DNA of 64,000 nucleotides from Comamonadaceae bacterium ALPHA2B (GCA_005503065.1 SCOE01000031.1:1-64000), one strand, 5' to 3'. Positions 32,649-42,320 are shown, counted from the stretch's first letter. A program made the numbers and translations. The notes: generated by a model from the letters alone, not told the origin.

Positions 32649-34639
32649 GCGAAGCGCCCGCGCCGCCGGCCGGGGCCATGCGCCCCCTGGAAGCCGCCGA
32701 CCTCGCCAGCGCGCCCATGCCGCTGACGGGCCAGCCGCAGCCGCTGGTGGTGCGCGGCAGCCTGCAGCGCGACCTGGTGCGCCTGGGCGTGCTGCCCTGC
32801 GCCGCACTCGCGCTCGCGCTCACGGCCTGGTTCACGCACAGCCGGCTGAGCACGCTGGAGGCGATGTTCACCGCCGAAGGCCAGGCCATCGCGCGGCAGG
32901 TGGCCGCGATGTCGGACCTGAGCCTGTTCGCCGGCGACATGCCCGCGCTGCAGAACGTGGCCAACGCGGCGCTGCGCAGCGGCCAGGCCACGCGCGTGGA
33001 GATCAGCAACAGCGCAGGCATCTTCGTGGCCGCCGGCGCCAACCCCGCCACCGGCACGCTGCGCACCTTCTCGGCGCCCGTCACGCTGCGCGAGGCCTCG
33101 CGCGCCGCCGCCTTCGCGCCCGCAGGCACGACGGCCGCCGGCGACGCGCCCATCGGCATGGTGCAGGCTTTCCGCGACACCACGGCCTACGCGCAGGAGC
33201 GCACGCGCTCGCTCATGGCCGGCATCGGCCTGGCGCTGCTCGCGCTGCTGGCGGCCTGGGTCGCGGTGCGGCACATGGCACGCAACATCTCGCGCCCGCT
33301 GCGCCGCGTGTCGCGCACGGTGGCCGCGCTGCAGGCCGGGCAATTCGACGCGCGCTGCGAGGTCGTCGGCCGGCCCACGCGAGCCGGCCGCAACGGCCGC
33401 GCGCCGCACCACGAGTTCGCCACCCTGGCCGGCGACGTGAACCGCCTGGCCGAGCGCCTGCAGCAGCACCGCCAGGCGAGCGAGTCGCGCGTGCGCGAGG
33501 CCACGGCCGTCGCGCTGATGCGCATGGCCGAGGCCGAACAGGCCGCGCTGTCGCGCGCGCGCTTCCTGGCCGCCGCCAGCCACGACCTGCGCCAGCCGCT
33601 GCATGCCATGGGCCTGTTCATCGACGGCCTGCTGCCCACCGCCACCGACGCGCAGCGTCCCGCGGTGCTGCGGCTGCAGGAGAGCGCGGCCTTCATGGGC
33701 GTGCTGCTGGACGACCTGCTCGAAATCTCGCGCCTGGACGCGCAGGTGCTGGCGCCCGAGATGGAAGACCTGCGGCTGTCGGCCCTGTTCGACGCGCTGG
33801 CCGCGCAGCATGCCGCGCAGGCCGCCGAGGCGTGCGTGCGCGTGGTGTGGCGCGACCGCGGCCTGGCGGTGCGCAGCGACGCCGCGATGCTGCAGCGCGT
33901 GCTGGGCAACCTCGTGGGCAACGCGATCCGCCATGCGCCGCTGGACGGCACGGTGCTGGTCGTCGCGCGGCGCCGCGGCGATGGCGTACGCATCGAGGTG
34001 CGCGACAACGGCGTGGGCATCGCGCCCATTCACCACGCGCGCATCTTCGAGGAGTTCTACCAGGTGGCGAACACCGAGCGCGACCGGCGGCACGGCTTCG
34101 GGCTGGGCCTGGCCATCTGCGCGCGCATCGCGGCCCTGCTCGACACGCGCATCGCGCTGCGCTCGGCACTGGCACAGGGCAGCACCTTTTCGATCGAGCT
34201 GCCGGCGGCACGCGCCGAGGTGCCGCGGCCCGTGCCGGCCGTGGCGGCGCCGGCCGCCGCGCTGGCCGGGCTGCGCTGCCTGGTGGTCGACGACGACCGC
34301 CCGGTGCTCGAAGCCACCGCCGCGCTGCTGCGCCAGTGGGACTGCCACGCTGAATGTGCCGCCACCGGCCGCGACGCCGTTGCGCGCCTGGGCGCGCCCG
34401 GCGCGCACTTCGACGCCGTGCTGTGCGACCTGCAGCTCGCGGGCGACGAGGACGGCATGGCGGTGATCGACGCCGCGCGCCGGCTGCAGCCCGGCGCGCT
34501 GGCGGTCGTGGTCTCGGGCGCCACCGGGCCCGAGATGCTGCAGCGCCTGCGCCAGAGCGGCGTGCTGCTGCTGACCAAGCCGGTCGCGCCCGCCAAGCTG
34601 CGCGCCCTGCTCTCGGCCCGGCAGGGGGTGGCCGCATGA
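32645..34639 (+). CDS. Hybrid sensor histidine kinase with C-terminal receiver domain
   Basis: This protein has 664 residues with the same architecture as the kinase at 29408 but divergent sequence. The first membrane helix is at ~50-66; a periplasmic sensor and a second helix (~190-208, IGLALLALLAAWVAV) follow. Then come HAMP, HisKA with His313 (AAASHDLRQPLHAMG), HATPase (GNLVGNAIRH, DNGVGIAP, GFGLGLAIC) and a receiver with Asp595 (AVLCDLQLAGDEDG) and LLTKPVAPAKL. It is translationally coupled to the upstream binding protein. The 'HDLRQPLHA' H-box is the type shared with many hybrid kinases lacking their own output domain. The cognate response regulator is not in the window. Confidence 0.92.
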   Translation: MSEAPAPPAGAMRPLEAADLASAPMPLTGQPQPLVVRGSLQRDLVRLGVLPCAALALALTAWFTHSRLSTLEAMFTAEGQAIARQVAAMSDLSLFAGDMPALQNVANAALRSGQATRVEISNSAGIFVAAGANPATGTLRTFSAPVTLREASRAAAFAPAGTTAAGDAPIGMVQAFRDTTAYAQERTRSLMAGIGLALLALLAAWVAVRHMARNISRPLRRVSRTVAALQAGQFDARCEVVGRPTRAGRNGRAPHHEFATLAGDVNRLAERLQQHRQASESRVREATAVALMRMAEAEQAALSRARFLAAASHDLRQPLHAMGLFIDGLLPTATDAQRPAVLRLQESAAFMGVLLDDLLEISRLDAQVLAPEMEDLRLSALFDALAAQHAAQAAEACVRVVWRDRGLAVRSDAAMLQRVLGNLVGNAIRHAPLDGTVLVVARRRGDGVRIEVRDNGVGIAPIHHARIFEEFYQVANTERDRRHGFGLGLAICARIAALLDTRIALRSALAQGSTFSIELPAARAEVPRPVPAVAAPAAALAGLRCLVVDDDRPVLEATAALLRQWDCHAECAATGRDAVARLGAPGAHFDAVLCDLQLAGDEDGMAVIDAARRLQPGALAVVVSGATGPEMLQRLRQSGVLLLTKPVAPAKLRALLSARQGVAA

Positions 34640-34661
34640 TCGGCGCACCACCGCCGTCGAC

Positions 34662-34729
34662 TGCTATCGAAAAGAGAGCTTTTGGCCCAGACAGGACGGT
34701 CGCCACAGCCTCTTTTTGTGCTGAAAACT
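34662..34729. repeat. Divergent copy of the dispersed repeat
   Basis: TGCTATCGAAAAGAGAGC followed by ACAGGACGGTCGCCACAGCC and a T-run matches the 'GCTATC...GACGGGCGC..GCAGCC...TTTT' layout of the element at 42321, with more mismatches than the other copies. It fills most of the spacer between the kinase and the first glycosyltransferase. Confidence 0.55.
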
Positions 34730-34748
34730 GCCCGGACGCGAGGCTGCG

Positions 34749-35525
34749 ATGCTCGACCCCGCGGCGCTGAGCGCCATCCGCCCCTTCGTCGCCACGCCCA
34801 GCCACAGCGGCACGCTCAGCTCGCTGTATGTGCGCAGCCTGCTGGGCTTGGTCAACCTCGCATGGACGCGGGGCTTCGCGATGCAGACGCGCTTTCTCGA
34901 CGGCGACAGCCTGGTGACCCGCGCGCGCAACCGCCTGGTCGCCGAGTTCATGGCCGATCCGCGCTGGACCCACCTGTTCTGGATCGATGCCGACATCGGC
35001 TTCGAGCCCGAGGCCGCGCTGCGGCTGCTGCTGGCCGGGCGCGAGGTGGTGGCCGGCGTCTACCCGCACAAGAGCGACGGCTGGCCCGCCGGCGGCCTGG
35101 CAAAGGCGCTGCCCGCCGGCAGCACGCGCGAGGACTTCGCGGCGCGCCACGCGCGCTTCGCCTTCAACCCGCTGCCGGGCGTGCAGCGAGCCGACGAGGA
35201 CGGCTTCGTCGAAGTGCTCGATGCGCCCACCGGCTTCATGCTCATCGCGCGCACCGTGTTCGAACGCCTGGCCGCCGCGCTGCCGGAGCTGCGGTACACG
35301 CCCGACGCTGGCGAGCACGCCAACGCGCACCTGCCGCACTGGCGCTTCTTCGACACGTTGGCGGAGCCGGGCAACGGGCGCTACCTCAGCGAGGACTACG
35401 CCTTCTGCCGCCGCTGGCAGCAGGCCGGCGGGCGCGTGTTCGTGGACGTGCAGTCGCGCCTGGTGCACCAGGGCACGCAGGACTACCGTGGCGACCTGCC
35501 ACGCTCGCTCGGGCTGGCCGGTTGA
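34749..35525 (+). CDS. GT-A-type glycosyltransferase
   Basis: This soluble glycosyltransferase-like protein has 258 residues. It has a metal-binding DXD motif in LFWIDADIGFEPEAAL and the associated DSLVTRARNRLVAEFM and VVAGVYPHKSDGW segments, followed by a possible catalytic acidic region SEDYAFCRRWQQAGG. There is no signal peptide or membrane segment. Its stop overlaps the next gene's TTG start (TTGA). The pair converges on the TpsA exoprotein gene, so glycosylation of that adhesin (or of surface polysaccharide) is a reasonable hypothesis. Donor and acceptor are unknown. Confidence 0.8.
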   Translation: MLDPAALSAIRPFVATPSHSGTLSSLYVRSLLGLVNLAWTRGFAMQTRFLDGDSLVTRARNRLVAEFMADPRWTHLFWIDADIGFEPEAALRLLLAGREVVAGVYPHKSDGWPAGGLAKALPAGSTREDFAARHARFAFNPLPGVQRADEDGFVEVLDAPTGFMLIARTVFERLAAALPELRYTPDAGEHANAHLPHWRFFDTLAEPGNGRYLSEDYAFCRRWQQAGGRVFVDVQSRLVHQGTQDYRGDLPRSLGLAG

Positions 35526-36724
35526 AGCTGCTCCTCCTGGACCCCGGCCTGTCGTCGCCCTACGGGCACAACGCCGCGACCGTGCGCGAGCTGGACCTGC
35601 ATGCGCGCGAGCGAGCCGGCATCGCGCTCAGCGTCGCCACGCACGAGCGCGTCGATCCCGCCCCGCTGGGTGCGACGTGCTGCCGCTGGCTGCCTGGCCT
35701 GCGCCTGCACGGCTATGCGCGCTTCGGCAGCGCTGGCGTGCCGCAGGCGACAGCCGAAGCCGATTGGCGCGAATGGCTGGCCCTGTGCGTGCAGGATCTC
35801 GAGCGGCTGGACCTGGCGTCCTTCGACGGCGTCTGGATGCCGACCGCCTATCCCCTGCATCTGGCGGCGCTGGTGCAGCTCGGTGTCCGGATGCCGGCGC
35901 TGCGCGTGCAGGTGGGCCTGCTGATGCCGCCGCGCTTCTGGGCCGCCGACGGGCCGGCCGGCGTCTGGCTGGAGGGCTTGACGTGCCAGTCCCTGCGCAC
36001 GGCCGCCACCCTGGCGAACTGGCACATCCACAGCGAATCGGACCATGTCTGCGCGGGCGACCTTCGCCTGGCGACACCGACGCTGCTCACGCCGCTGGCC
36101 GACGCCTCCCGCGCCCGCCTCGACGCGCAGCGCACGCACGGTGACACCCCGCCGGCGCCCGGCAGCCGCATCCGCTTCGGCTTCATGGGCGAACCGCTCG
36201 CGCGCAAGGGCTTCGCCGTGGTCGCACAGGCCCTGGCGGCCGGCCTGCCGCCAGGCATCGATCTGCAGCTGGCGATGCCGGCCCACCATGCCGCGCGCGC
36301 ACTCGTCGTGCACGGCCGCGCGCCGGGGCTGCACGTCCGCCCCCTCGGCACGGACAACAGCGCGTACTTCGATGCGCTGAACGACATCGACGTGCTGCTC
36401 GCGCTGTACGACCCCGCGCTGCATGGCGAGCAGATGTCGGGCATCGTGGGCGAGGCGATCGCGCTCGGCAAGGCCGTCCTCGTCGGCGCGGGCTGCGAAG
36501 CGATCCTGGCCTTCCTGCGCCGATGGGCACCGGGCAGCTTTCGCGTGGCGCCGCCCACGGCCGAAGGGCTCCACGCGGCCTGGCAACTGCCGCCGGAGGC
36601 CTGGGCATCGTGCCGTCGCGAGGCGATGGCAGCGGCACCCCGCGTGCTCGCCCTCAAGGACGTCGCACGCCATCTGCGCTTCATGCGACACGCGGCCGAC
36701 CCCCCGGACGCCGGCCGCGCGTGA
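35522..36724 (+). CDS. GT-B-like glycosyltransferase
   Basis: This 400-residue protein begins at a TTG that overlaps the previous stop as TTGA; the first strand LKLLLLDPGLSSPYGHNAA fits a GT-B N-terminal Rossmann fold. The C-terminal half has IRFGFMGEPLARKGF, a beta-alpha unit, ALNDIDVLLALYDPALHGEQ and SGIVGEAIALGKAVLVGAGC, the usual nucleotide-sugar-binding 'E-x7' helix (GEAIALGK). No ATG lies near the N-terminus, which supports translational coupling to the GT-A gene. It ends 24 bp from the convergent TpsA stop. Substrate specificity cannot be read from the sequence. Confidence 0.75.
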   Translation: MKLLLLDPGLSSPYGHNAATVRELDLHARERAGIALSVATHERVDPAPLGATCCRWLPGLRLHGYARFGSAGVPQATAEADWREWLALCVQDLERLDLASFDGVWMPTAYPLHLAALVQLGVRMPALRVQVGLLMPPRFWAADGPAGVWLEGLTCQSLRTAATLANWHIHSESDHVCAGDLRLATPTLLTPLADASRARLDAQRTHGDTPPAPGSRIRFGFMGEPLARKGFAVVAQALAAGLPPGIDLQLAMPAHHAARALVVHGRAPGLHVRPLGTDNSAYFDALNDIDVLLALYDPALHGEQMSGIVGEAIALGKAVLVGAGCEAILAFLRRWAPGSFRVAPPTAEGLHAAWQLPPEAWASCRREAMAAAPRVLALKDVARHLRFMRHAADPPDAGRA

Positions 36725-36748
36725 AGGCACCGACCGGGCCGGGCGCGC

Positions 36749-39700
36749 TCAGAAGTCCGCGCAGCCGTTCTTGCGCTCGGTGTCGATGCAGCTCGTGAGG
36801 TTGGGCCGCGAGCGCACGCGCGACCATTCGCGCGCCAGCAGGTCGTCGCCCTGCTGCGCCCGGTCGCCACCCAGTGGCCCGGTCGCGAAGCAGATCGGCG
36901 GCGCGCCGATGTTGCGGTCGAAGGTGTAGGTGTTGGGCACCTCGCGCAGCACATCGGGCAACGGCAGGCTGGGCGGCAGGCTCACACGCAGGTTGCCGGG
37001 CACGACGTTGACGAGGTAGCCCTCGGCCGAAGTGAAGCTGCCCGTGATCGGATAGAAGCCGGGCGGACTGAAGGCGTTGGCCGTCGTGCTCAGGGTGCCC
37101 GAGAAGCCGAGACCGCGGTCGCCGAGGATCAGCCCGGTGATGCTGTAGGTGAACAAGGGGTCGGGCGCACCGTAGAAGCGGTTGGCATCGCCGATCACCA
37201 CCGTGGCGACCGGCTGCTGCGCATAGATGAAGTGGTTGTCGCCGGGCGAGATGCTCACGGTGCACAGTCCCAGGTACGCGCAGTGGTAGAGGTTGGGCGT
37301 GATGCCCGAGCCGGCCAGGCCGCCGCGCGTCTCGCCCACCCAGGTGTCGGCCCACACGCGCCACGGCGCGCCGGCGATGCCGAAGGCGCCGGCGTTCTGG
37401 AAGCGCGACGCGGCGATCAGGTCGGTGCCCGAGGTGCTGCCGACGTTCGTGGCCAGCGTCAGGTCGCCCGACAGCGTGCGCACGTAGACGGTGTCGGCCG
37501 CCATGGAGCCGGTCGCCACCACCTGCGGCAGGTTGCCCGCGGCGTCGTAGCCGACGACGGAGACATTGCCCACGCGCAGCGCATCGACGTCCTGGTAGCG
37601 GAAGGCACCGGCCGCGCCGCCGCCCAGCGTGGCGGCGCTCACGTTGTTGGCCGCCTGGTCGAGCAACACGCTGCCACCGCTTGAAGACGCCAGCAGGGTG
37701 CCGGCGGTGATCGGCGCCGCCGCCGTCTGCGTGATGTTGCCCGCCGAGACCAGGCCCAGCGTGGGCGCGGCGATGGGCGCGTTCAACACGATGTTGCCGC
37801 CGCCCCCGTTCTGCAGCGTCAGCGCCGAGCCGGTGTTGATCGCGCCCGCCACCGTGATGTCGGCCGCGTGGGCGTTGCTGCCGAAAACCAGTGTCGGTGC
37901 CGCGATGCGGGTGAGTTCGGCGGCCGACACCGCGAAGCCCGTGGCGGCGGCCCCGCCGAGCGTGATCGCGTTCGCGGGCCGATCGACCGGCGTGGCCACA
38001 TAGGCGTCCGGTGTGCCGGCCAGGTTCATGCCGCCGGGCCGCAGGTTCATCACCCCACCGGCGCTCGCCTGGCTGCCAGCGCCCAGCGCCAGCGCGTCGG
38101 CGCTGCCGTCGTTGGCCGCGCGCAGCACCACGTTGCGCCCGCCCGAGACGATGCCGCCCTGCTGCGTGCCGAAGGTGTCGCTGAAGGTCGGGGCGAACTC
38201 CACGCCGGCGCCGCGGCCCTGCATCTCGCCCGTGATCTCGATGTCGCCGCGCCCGGTGGTCGTGAGCTGCGCGTTGGCGCCCACGCGCACGCCGGCCCCC
38301 GGGCCCGAGCCGAAGCCGGTGCCCTCGCCGGCCTGCCGCAGCCCGCGCACGGTGATGTTGCCGTCGACGCTGGCGATGCGCGGCTGGCCGGCCGCGTTGA
38401 AGGGCGGCGCGCCGATGACCACGCCGTAGCCCGGCGCATAGCTGCCGCTCGGCGTATAGCCTCCGACGCCGGTCACGCTGATGTTGCCGCTCGTGCTGAA
38501 GAGTCCGCCCACGCCCTGCGTGGCCTGGATGATCACGCCCGAGCCGCCGTCGGTGCTGCCGAAGACATCGATGTTGCCCGAGCCGCTGCGGATGCTGGTG
38601 CCCTCGATCGCCACGCCGTCGTAGCTGTTGAAGGCGTTGTTGGAGACCGTGCGCCCGGAGATGGCCACGTTGCCACCTGGCTGCGCATCGCTGCCGCCGC
38701 TGTTGGCGAACCGCGCCGGATCGACGGCATCGACCACCTGGGTGTTGCCTGCACGCGTGTCGATCGCCTGGCCGTTGAGGCGTACGCTCACCGTCGCCGC
38801 CGCATTGGCGGCGGCGCCGCGCATGGTCACGTTGCCGCCGTTGGAATAGATGTTGCCGCTGTAGCTGATCTGCCCGCCGCCCGTGGCCAGGCCACCGTTC
38901 TCTGCATCCGCGTTGAAGACCACGTTCAGCTTCCGGTCCGCGCCTGCGGCGGCGATCGTCACGTCGACGTCCGAGCGCACGCTGTTGGTCGCGTTGAGCG
39001 TCAGGGTGCGCTCGCCGGTCGTGTTCTGGTTGTAGTTGATCTGCACGCCATTGAACATCGTGATGTCGCCGGCCTGCGTGCCCCCCGAGGCCTGGGTGGT
39101 GGCGATGGTGACGTTCGAGCCGCCGTTCAGGGCCGCGTTGATGTCGCCGTCCTGGATGACCGAGGTGGCCAGCGCCGTGAACGGGTTCGCGGCCAGGCTG
39201 CCGGCGGCGGCGCCGTGGACGATGGTCACGTCGTACGGGTCGACCAGCCAGGTCCCGGCCTTTCCGCCCGTTCCCGAGGCATCCACGCGCAGGCCGGCCA
39301 GCTCGAAGGTCGGCGCCGAGGTTTCCACCAGCCCGCCGTTGCCGCCGCCCGCGCCGCCGCGCGCGGTGAGCGTGCCGTAGCCGACGAGGCTGGTGTCGCC
39401 GATGACGTCGACGCGGCCGCCGTTGCCGCTGCCCAGCGCATCGGCCTGCAGCAGTGCGTTCGCGCCGACGGCGACGATGCCGCTGTTGGGGTTGTCCGCC
39501 TCGGCCGTCGCCCTCAGGCTCACCGTGCCGGCCTGGCCCACGCCGCTGCTGTCCAGGCGCGCGGTGGCGCCCCCAAGGCCATCGACCACGATGTTGCGGC
39601 CGCGGATGTCGATGGTGCCGCCTGCGCCGGTGCTGCTGGCGGTGCTGATCGCGCGGCTCGGGCCATCGGGCCCCACCAGCTCGTCGGCCGTCGCGCGGTA

Positions 39701-42283
39701 GACGGCCACGTCCCCGTTGCCGGTCAGGCGCACCGTGCCGCCCTCGGCGGTGAGCGCCTTGCCCGGCGTGGCGCCGATGCCGATGCCGAAGGCATCGTTC
39801 GCAGCCGGAACGGCGACGCCATTGCCGCCACCGTCGAGCGCGAAGGTGTAGCCGCGGCTGCCCGCGGTGCCATCCACCTGCAGGGTACGCCCGCGGCCGG
39901 CCGAAACGTCGCTGCCGGTGAGCACGACGCCGTTGCCGGCGGCGAAGCCCTGGCCCGCATTCGCCAGCGTCGCCATGAGGGCCGGCTGGGTCACGATGCG
40001 CGACAGGTCCCCGCCGGTTCCGCCGATCGCCACGTTGCCGCCGGTGGCGACCGTGGCGCCCAGCACCGACACGCCGGTTCCGGCCCCGAAGGCGCCGGCG
40101 GCGCCGGTCGGGTTGCCGGCCACCAGCACCGCGGGGTCCGTCTGCAGCCAGGACCGCGAGCTGCCGGTCAACGCGATGTCGCCGGTGGCCGAACGCAGCA
40201 CCGTCGGGCCCCCTTCGGCCGCCAGGATGGACAGCCCCGCCGAACCCATGCCGCCGCGCCCGTCGACGCGCAGCGCGCCCGTCCCGGTCTCGACCACGCT
40301 GCCGACGATGGAGACGCCGACGCCGCTGAACACGTTGGCATCGCCAAAGCGGGTCGTGCCGCCTTCGCCCCGCAGGCTGATCTCGCCCCCCACGCCGCTG
40401 CAGTCGCTGCCGGCCGCACAGGTGGCGACGCGGCTGTCCTGGATCAGGACGCCGGGGACGTTGAGTGCACCGAGCGCGCGGCCCTCCTCGGCGCTCCCTT
40501 GGCCGTAGAAGCGGATGTCGCCGCCACCCGATTCGATGGTGGCGCCCTGCAGCGAGATCACGCCGGCGCGCGGGCTCGTGCCGCCGCCGCCGAGATCCTG
40601 GATCGCCTGCTGCGCCGGCAGGGGATCGCCTTGCGCATCGGCGTTGAAGTCCACGTTCAGCGCCCCACCCTGCGAACGGATCGCCGAGCCGCTGCCCATG
40701 GCGATGCTGGTGCGCGAGTCGACCTGCAGGCTGGTGGCCCGGCCGCCGGTCTTGATGACCTGTGCGCCGTCGGCGAACGTGATGCCTGCCCCGCCGGTGG
40801 CGGGCTCCCCGGGAATGACGGCCGCCTTGCTGGAGAGCGTGACGTCGGTGCCTTGGCTCAGCGCCCGGCCGAGCGCCGCGTCGCCCACGCGCGAGGTGGC
40901 GTTGCCGTCGACATAGCCCGCGGGCTGGTAGGCGATGTCCTCGCCGGTGACGCTCAGGTCGTTGGTGCTCTGTACCTGCCACTTGCCGTTGGCACCCGAA
41001 GCGCCGGCGGCGCTCACGGCGGTGCCCTGGCCGACCTCCACCGACTTGCCGTTGAAGACGACCACGCCGCCGTCGGTCGCACCGGTGGCCGAGAAGGCGC
41101 CGTCCGCATGCACGCTGGTCAGGCCGAGCAGGCCGACGGCGCCGCCCTTGCCGGTGCTGCCGTCGGCCTTGAAGCTGTTGGCGGGCGACATCATCACGTC
41201 GCCGGCGACGCCGAGGATCACCCCGCCATCGGTGCCGCTCGCATCGACGGTCGCGCCATCGATGCGCAGCGCACCGCCGCTCATCTGCACGGTGCCGCCC
41301 CCCACCTTCGCCGTCGTGCCGCTCGCATCGAGCGTGCCCGAGACCTGCACCTCGTTGCTGCCGCCGCCGGTGAGCACGATCTGGCCGCCGCGCGACTCCA
41401 GCGAACGCGCCTGCACCAGGCCCTGCTGGTTGACGACCAGTGCGCTGGCCTCGGTCGACAGCGCCGCGATGTTGACGCGGCCGCCATCGGCCGTGATCTG
41501 GCCCAGGTTGGTCACCAGCGCCTTGGCGGCAACGTTGCCCGCGGTGCTGCTGACCTTGAAGGTCGTCAGGCCGTCGCCGGCGTAGTCGAGGGTGGCACTC
41601 AGGCCCGACAGCAGGCCGACGCTGCCCTGGGCGACGTTGATCTGGCCGGCGTTGTTCACCTCTTGCCCCATCAGCGCGACGGTGCCGCCGGCCGTGGTGG
41701 TGATGCTGGCGCCCTTGTCGACGGTGATCTTGCCCGTGACGCCATCGGTGCGCGTGAAGGTGAGCGCACCGCCGCCGGCCAGCGGCGTGTTGACGCGATC
41801 GCCGCCGGCGAAGGCATCGTCGCCGATGTCCAGCGTCGAGGCCACCAGTCCGCCGACGTTGACCTGCGAGCCCGCGCCGAACAGCACGCCGGCCGGATTG
41901 ACGATGAACACATGCCCCGGCGCGGTGATCGTGCCGAAGATCTGCGACGGGTTGCCGACCGTGGTGACGCGGTTGAGCGTGACGCTGCCCGCGCCCATCG
42001 CCTGGTTGAAGGCGATGCTGTTGCCGCCGGCGAGCGAGAAGCCGTTCCAGTTGATGACGGCGCGCCAGCTCGCCTGGTCGATGTTCATCGCCGTGCCGTT
42101 GATCCCCCAGCCGGAGATGGTCCCGGCCGCCACGCTGCCGACCGCGGGAAAGCCGGCGATCGAGTTCGGGTTGATCTGGGCCCACGCCGGTGGCGCTGCG
42201 GCCCCGATGCAGGCCAGGGACAGCGCCAGCGGACGCATCCGCCAGTGCCGCCGCGCAGCGCGGGAAGAAAGGCGTGAGCTCAT
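36749..42283 (-). CDS. TpsA: filamentous-haemagglutinin-type exoprotein of a two-partner secretion system
   Basis: This secreted beta-helical exoprotein has 1,844 residues. A signal peptide (PLALSLACIGAAAPPAWAQ, cleavage near residue 35) precedes the TPS recognition domain (SIAFNQAMGAGSVTLNRVTT, NPSQIFGTITAPG, and FIVNPAGVLFGAGSQVNVGG, the NPNGI-type motif). About 1,300 residues of Gly/Asn/Thr-rich helix follow. Residues ~1685-1768 form an MBG-like domain (NRFYGAPDPLFTYSITGL, GFYPITGSFTSAEGYLV). The tail has three cysteines and no autotransporter barrel or toxin motif. An AGGGG lies 8 nt before the ATG at 42283. It is last in the CHAT-TpsB-TpsA operon. The likely role is adhesin or surface matrix. 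Confidence 0.92.
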   Translation of the reverse strand: MSSRLSSRAARRHWRMRPLALSLACIGAAAPPAWAQINPNSIAGFPAVGSVAAGTISGWGINGTAMNIDQASWRAVINWNGFSLAGGNSIAFNQAMGAGSVTLNRVTTVGNPSQIFGTITAPGHVFIVNPAGVLFGAGSQVNVGGLVASTLDIGDDAFAGGDRVNTPLAGGGALTFTRTDGVTGKITVDKGASITTTAGGTVALMGQEVNNAGQINVAQGSVGLLSGLSATLDYAGDGLTTFKVSSTAGNVAAKALVTNLGQITADGGRVNIAALSTEASALVVNQQGLVQARSLESRGGQIVLTGGGSNEVQVSGTLDASGTTAKVGGGTVQMSGGALRIDGATVDASGTDGGVILGVAGDVMMSPANSFKADGSTGKGGAVGLLGLTSVHADGAFSATGATDGGVVVFNGKSVEVGQGTAVSAAGASGANGKWQVQSTNDLSVTGEDIAYQPAGYVDGNATSRVGDAALGRALSQGTDVTLSSKAAVIPGEPATGGAGITFADGAQVIKTGGRATSLQVDSRTSIAMGSGSAIRSQGGALNVDFNADAQGDPLPAQQAIQDLGGGGTSPRAGVISLQGATIESGGGDIRFYGQGSAEEGRALGALNVPGVLIQDSRVATCAAGSDCSGVGGEISLRGEGGTTRFGDANVFSGVGVSIVGSVVETGTGALRVDGRGGMGSAGLSILAAEGGPTVLRSATGDIALTGSSRSWLQTDPAVLVAGNPTGAAGAFGAGTGVSVLGATVATGGNVAIGGTGGDLSRIVTQPALMATLANAGQGFAAGNGVVLTGSDVSAGRGRTLQVDGTAGSRGYTFALDGGGNGVAVPAANDAFGIGIGATPGKALTAEGGTVRLTGNGDVAVYRATADELVGPDGPSRAISTASSTGAGGTIDIRGRNIVVDGLGGATARLDSSGVGQAGTVSLRATAEADNPNSGIVAVGANALLQADALGSGNGGRVDVIGDTSLVGYGTLTARGGAGGGNGGLVETSAPTFELAGLRVDASGTGGKAGTWLVDPYDVTIVHGAAAGSLAANPFTALATSVIQDGDINAALNGGSNVTIATTQASGGTQAGDITMFNGVQINYNQNTTGERTLTLNATNSVRSDVDVTIAAAGADRKLNVVFNADAENGGLATGGGQISYSGNIYSNGGNVTMRGAAANAAATVSVRLNGQAIDTRAGNTQVVDAVDPARFANSGGSDAQPGGNVAISGRTVSNNAFNSYDGVAIEGTSIRSGSGNIDVFGSTDGGSGVIIQATQGVGGLFSTSGNISVTGVGGYTPSGSYAPGYGVVIGAPPFNAAGQPRIASVDGNITVRGLRQAGEGTGFGSGPGAGVRVGANAQLTTTGRGDIEITGEMQGRGAGVEFAPTFSDTFGTQQGGIVSGGRNVVLRAANDGSADALALGAGSQASAGGVMNLRPGGMNLAGTPDAYVATPVDRPANAITLGGAAATGFAVSAAELTRIAAPTLVFGSNAHAADITVAGAINTGSALTLQNGGGGNIVLNAPIAAPTLGLVSAGNITQTAAAPITAGTLLASSSGGSVLLDQAANNVSAATLGGGAAGAFRYQDVDALRVGNVSVVGYDAAGNLPQVVATGSMAADTVYVRTLSGDLTLATNVGSTSGTDLIAASRFQNAGAFGIAGAPWRVWADTWVGETRGGLAGSGITPNLYHCAYLGLCTVSISPGDNHFIYAQQPVATVVIGDANRFYGAPDPLFTYSITGLILGDRGLGFSGTLSTTANAFSPPGFYPITGSFTSAEGYLVNVVPGNLRVSLPPSLPLPDVLREVPNTYTFDRNIGAPPICFATGPLGGDRAQQGDDLLAREWSRVRSRPNLTSCIDTERKNGCADF

Positions 42284-42320
42284 GTCGATGCCCCTGCACG
42301 CCCGTGCCCGGACGCTCTTT

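Noticed and set aside
37868-42277. A 1,469-codon open frame on the plus strand opposite tpsA
   Set aside because: It is an antisense shadow in GC-rich DNA. Its translation is Ala/Arg/Gly/His-rich with no motifs, whereas the minus strand encodes a coherent TPS exoprotein with signal peptide.
36749-42283. Contact-dependent inhibition toxin at the end of TpsA
   Set aside because: No VENN-type motif, no toxin-like domain and no small immunity gene downstream; the next gene is a convergent glycosyltransferase.
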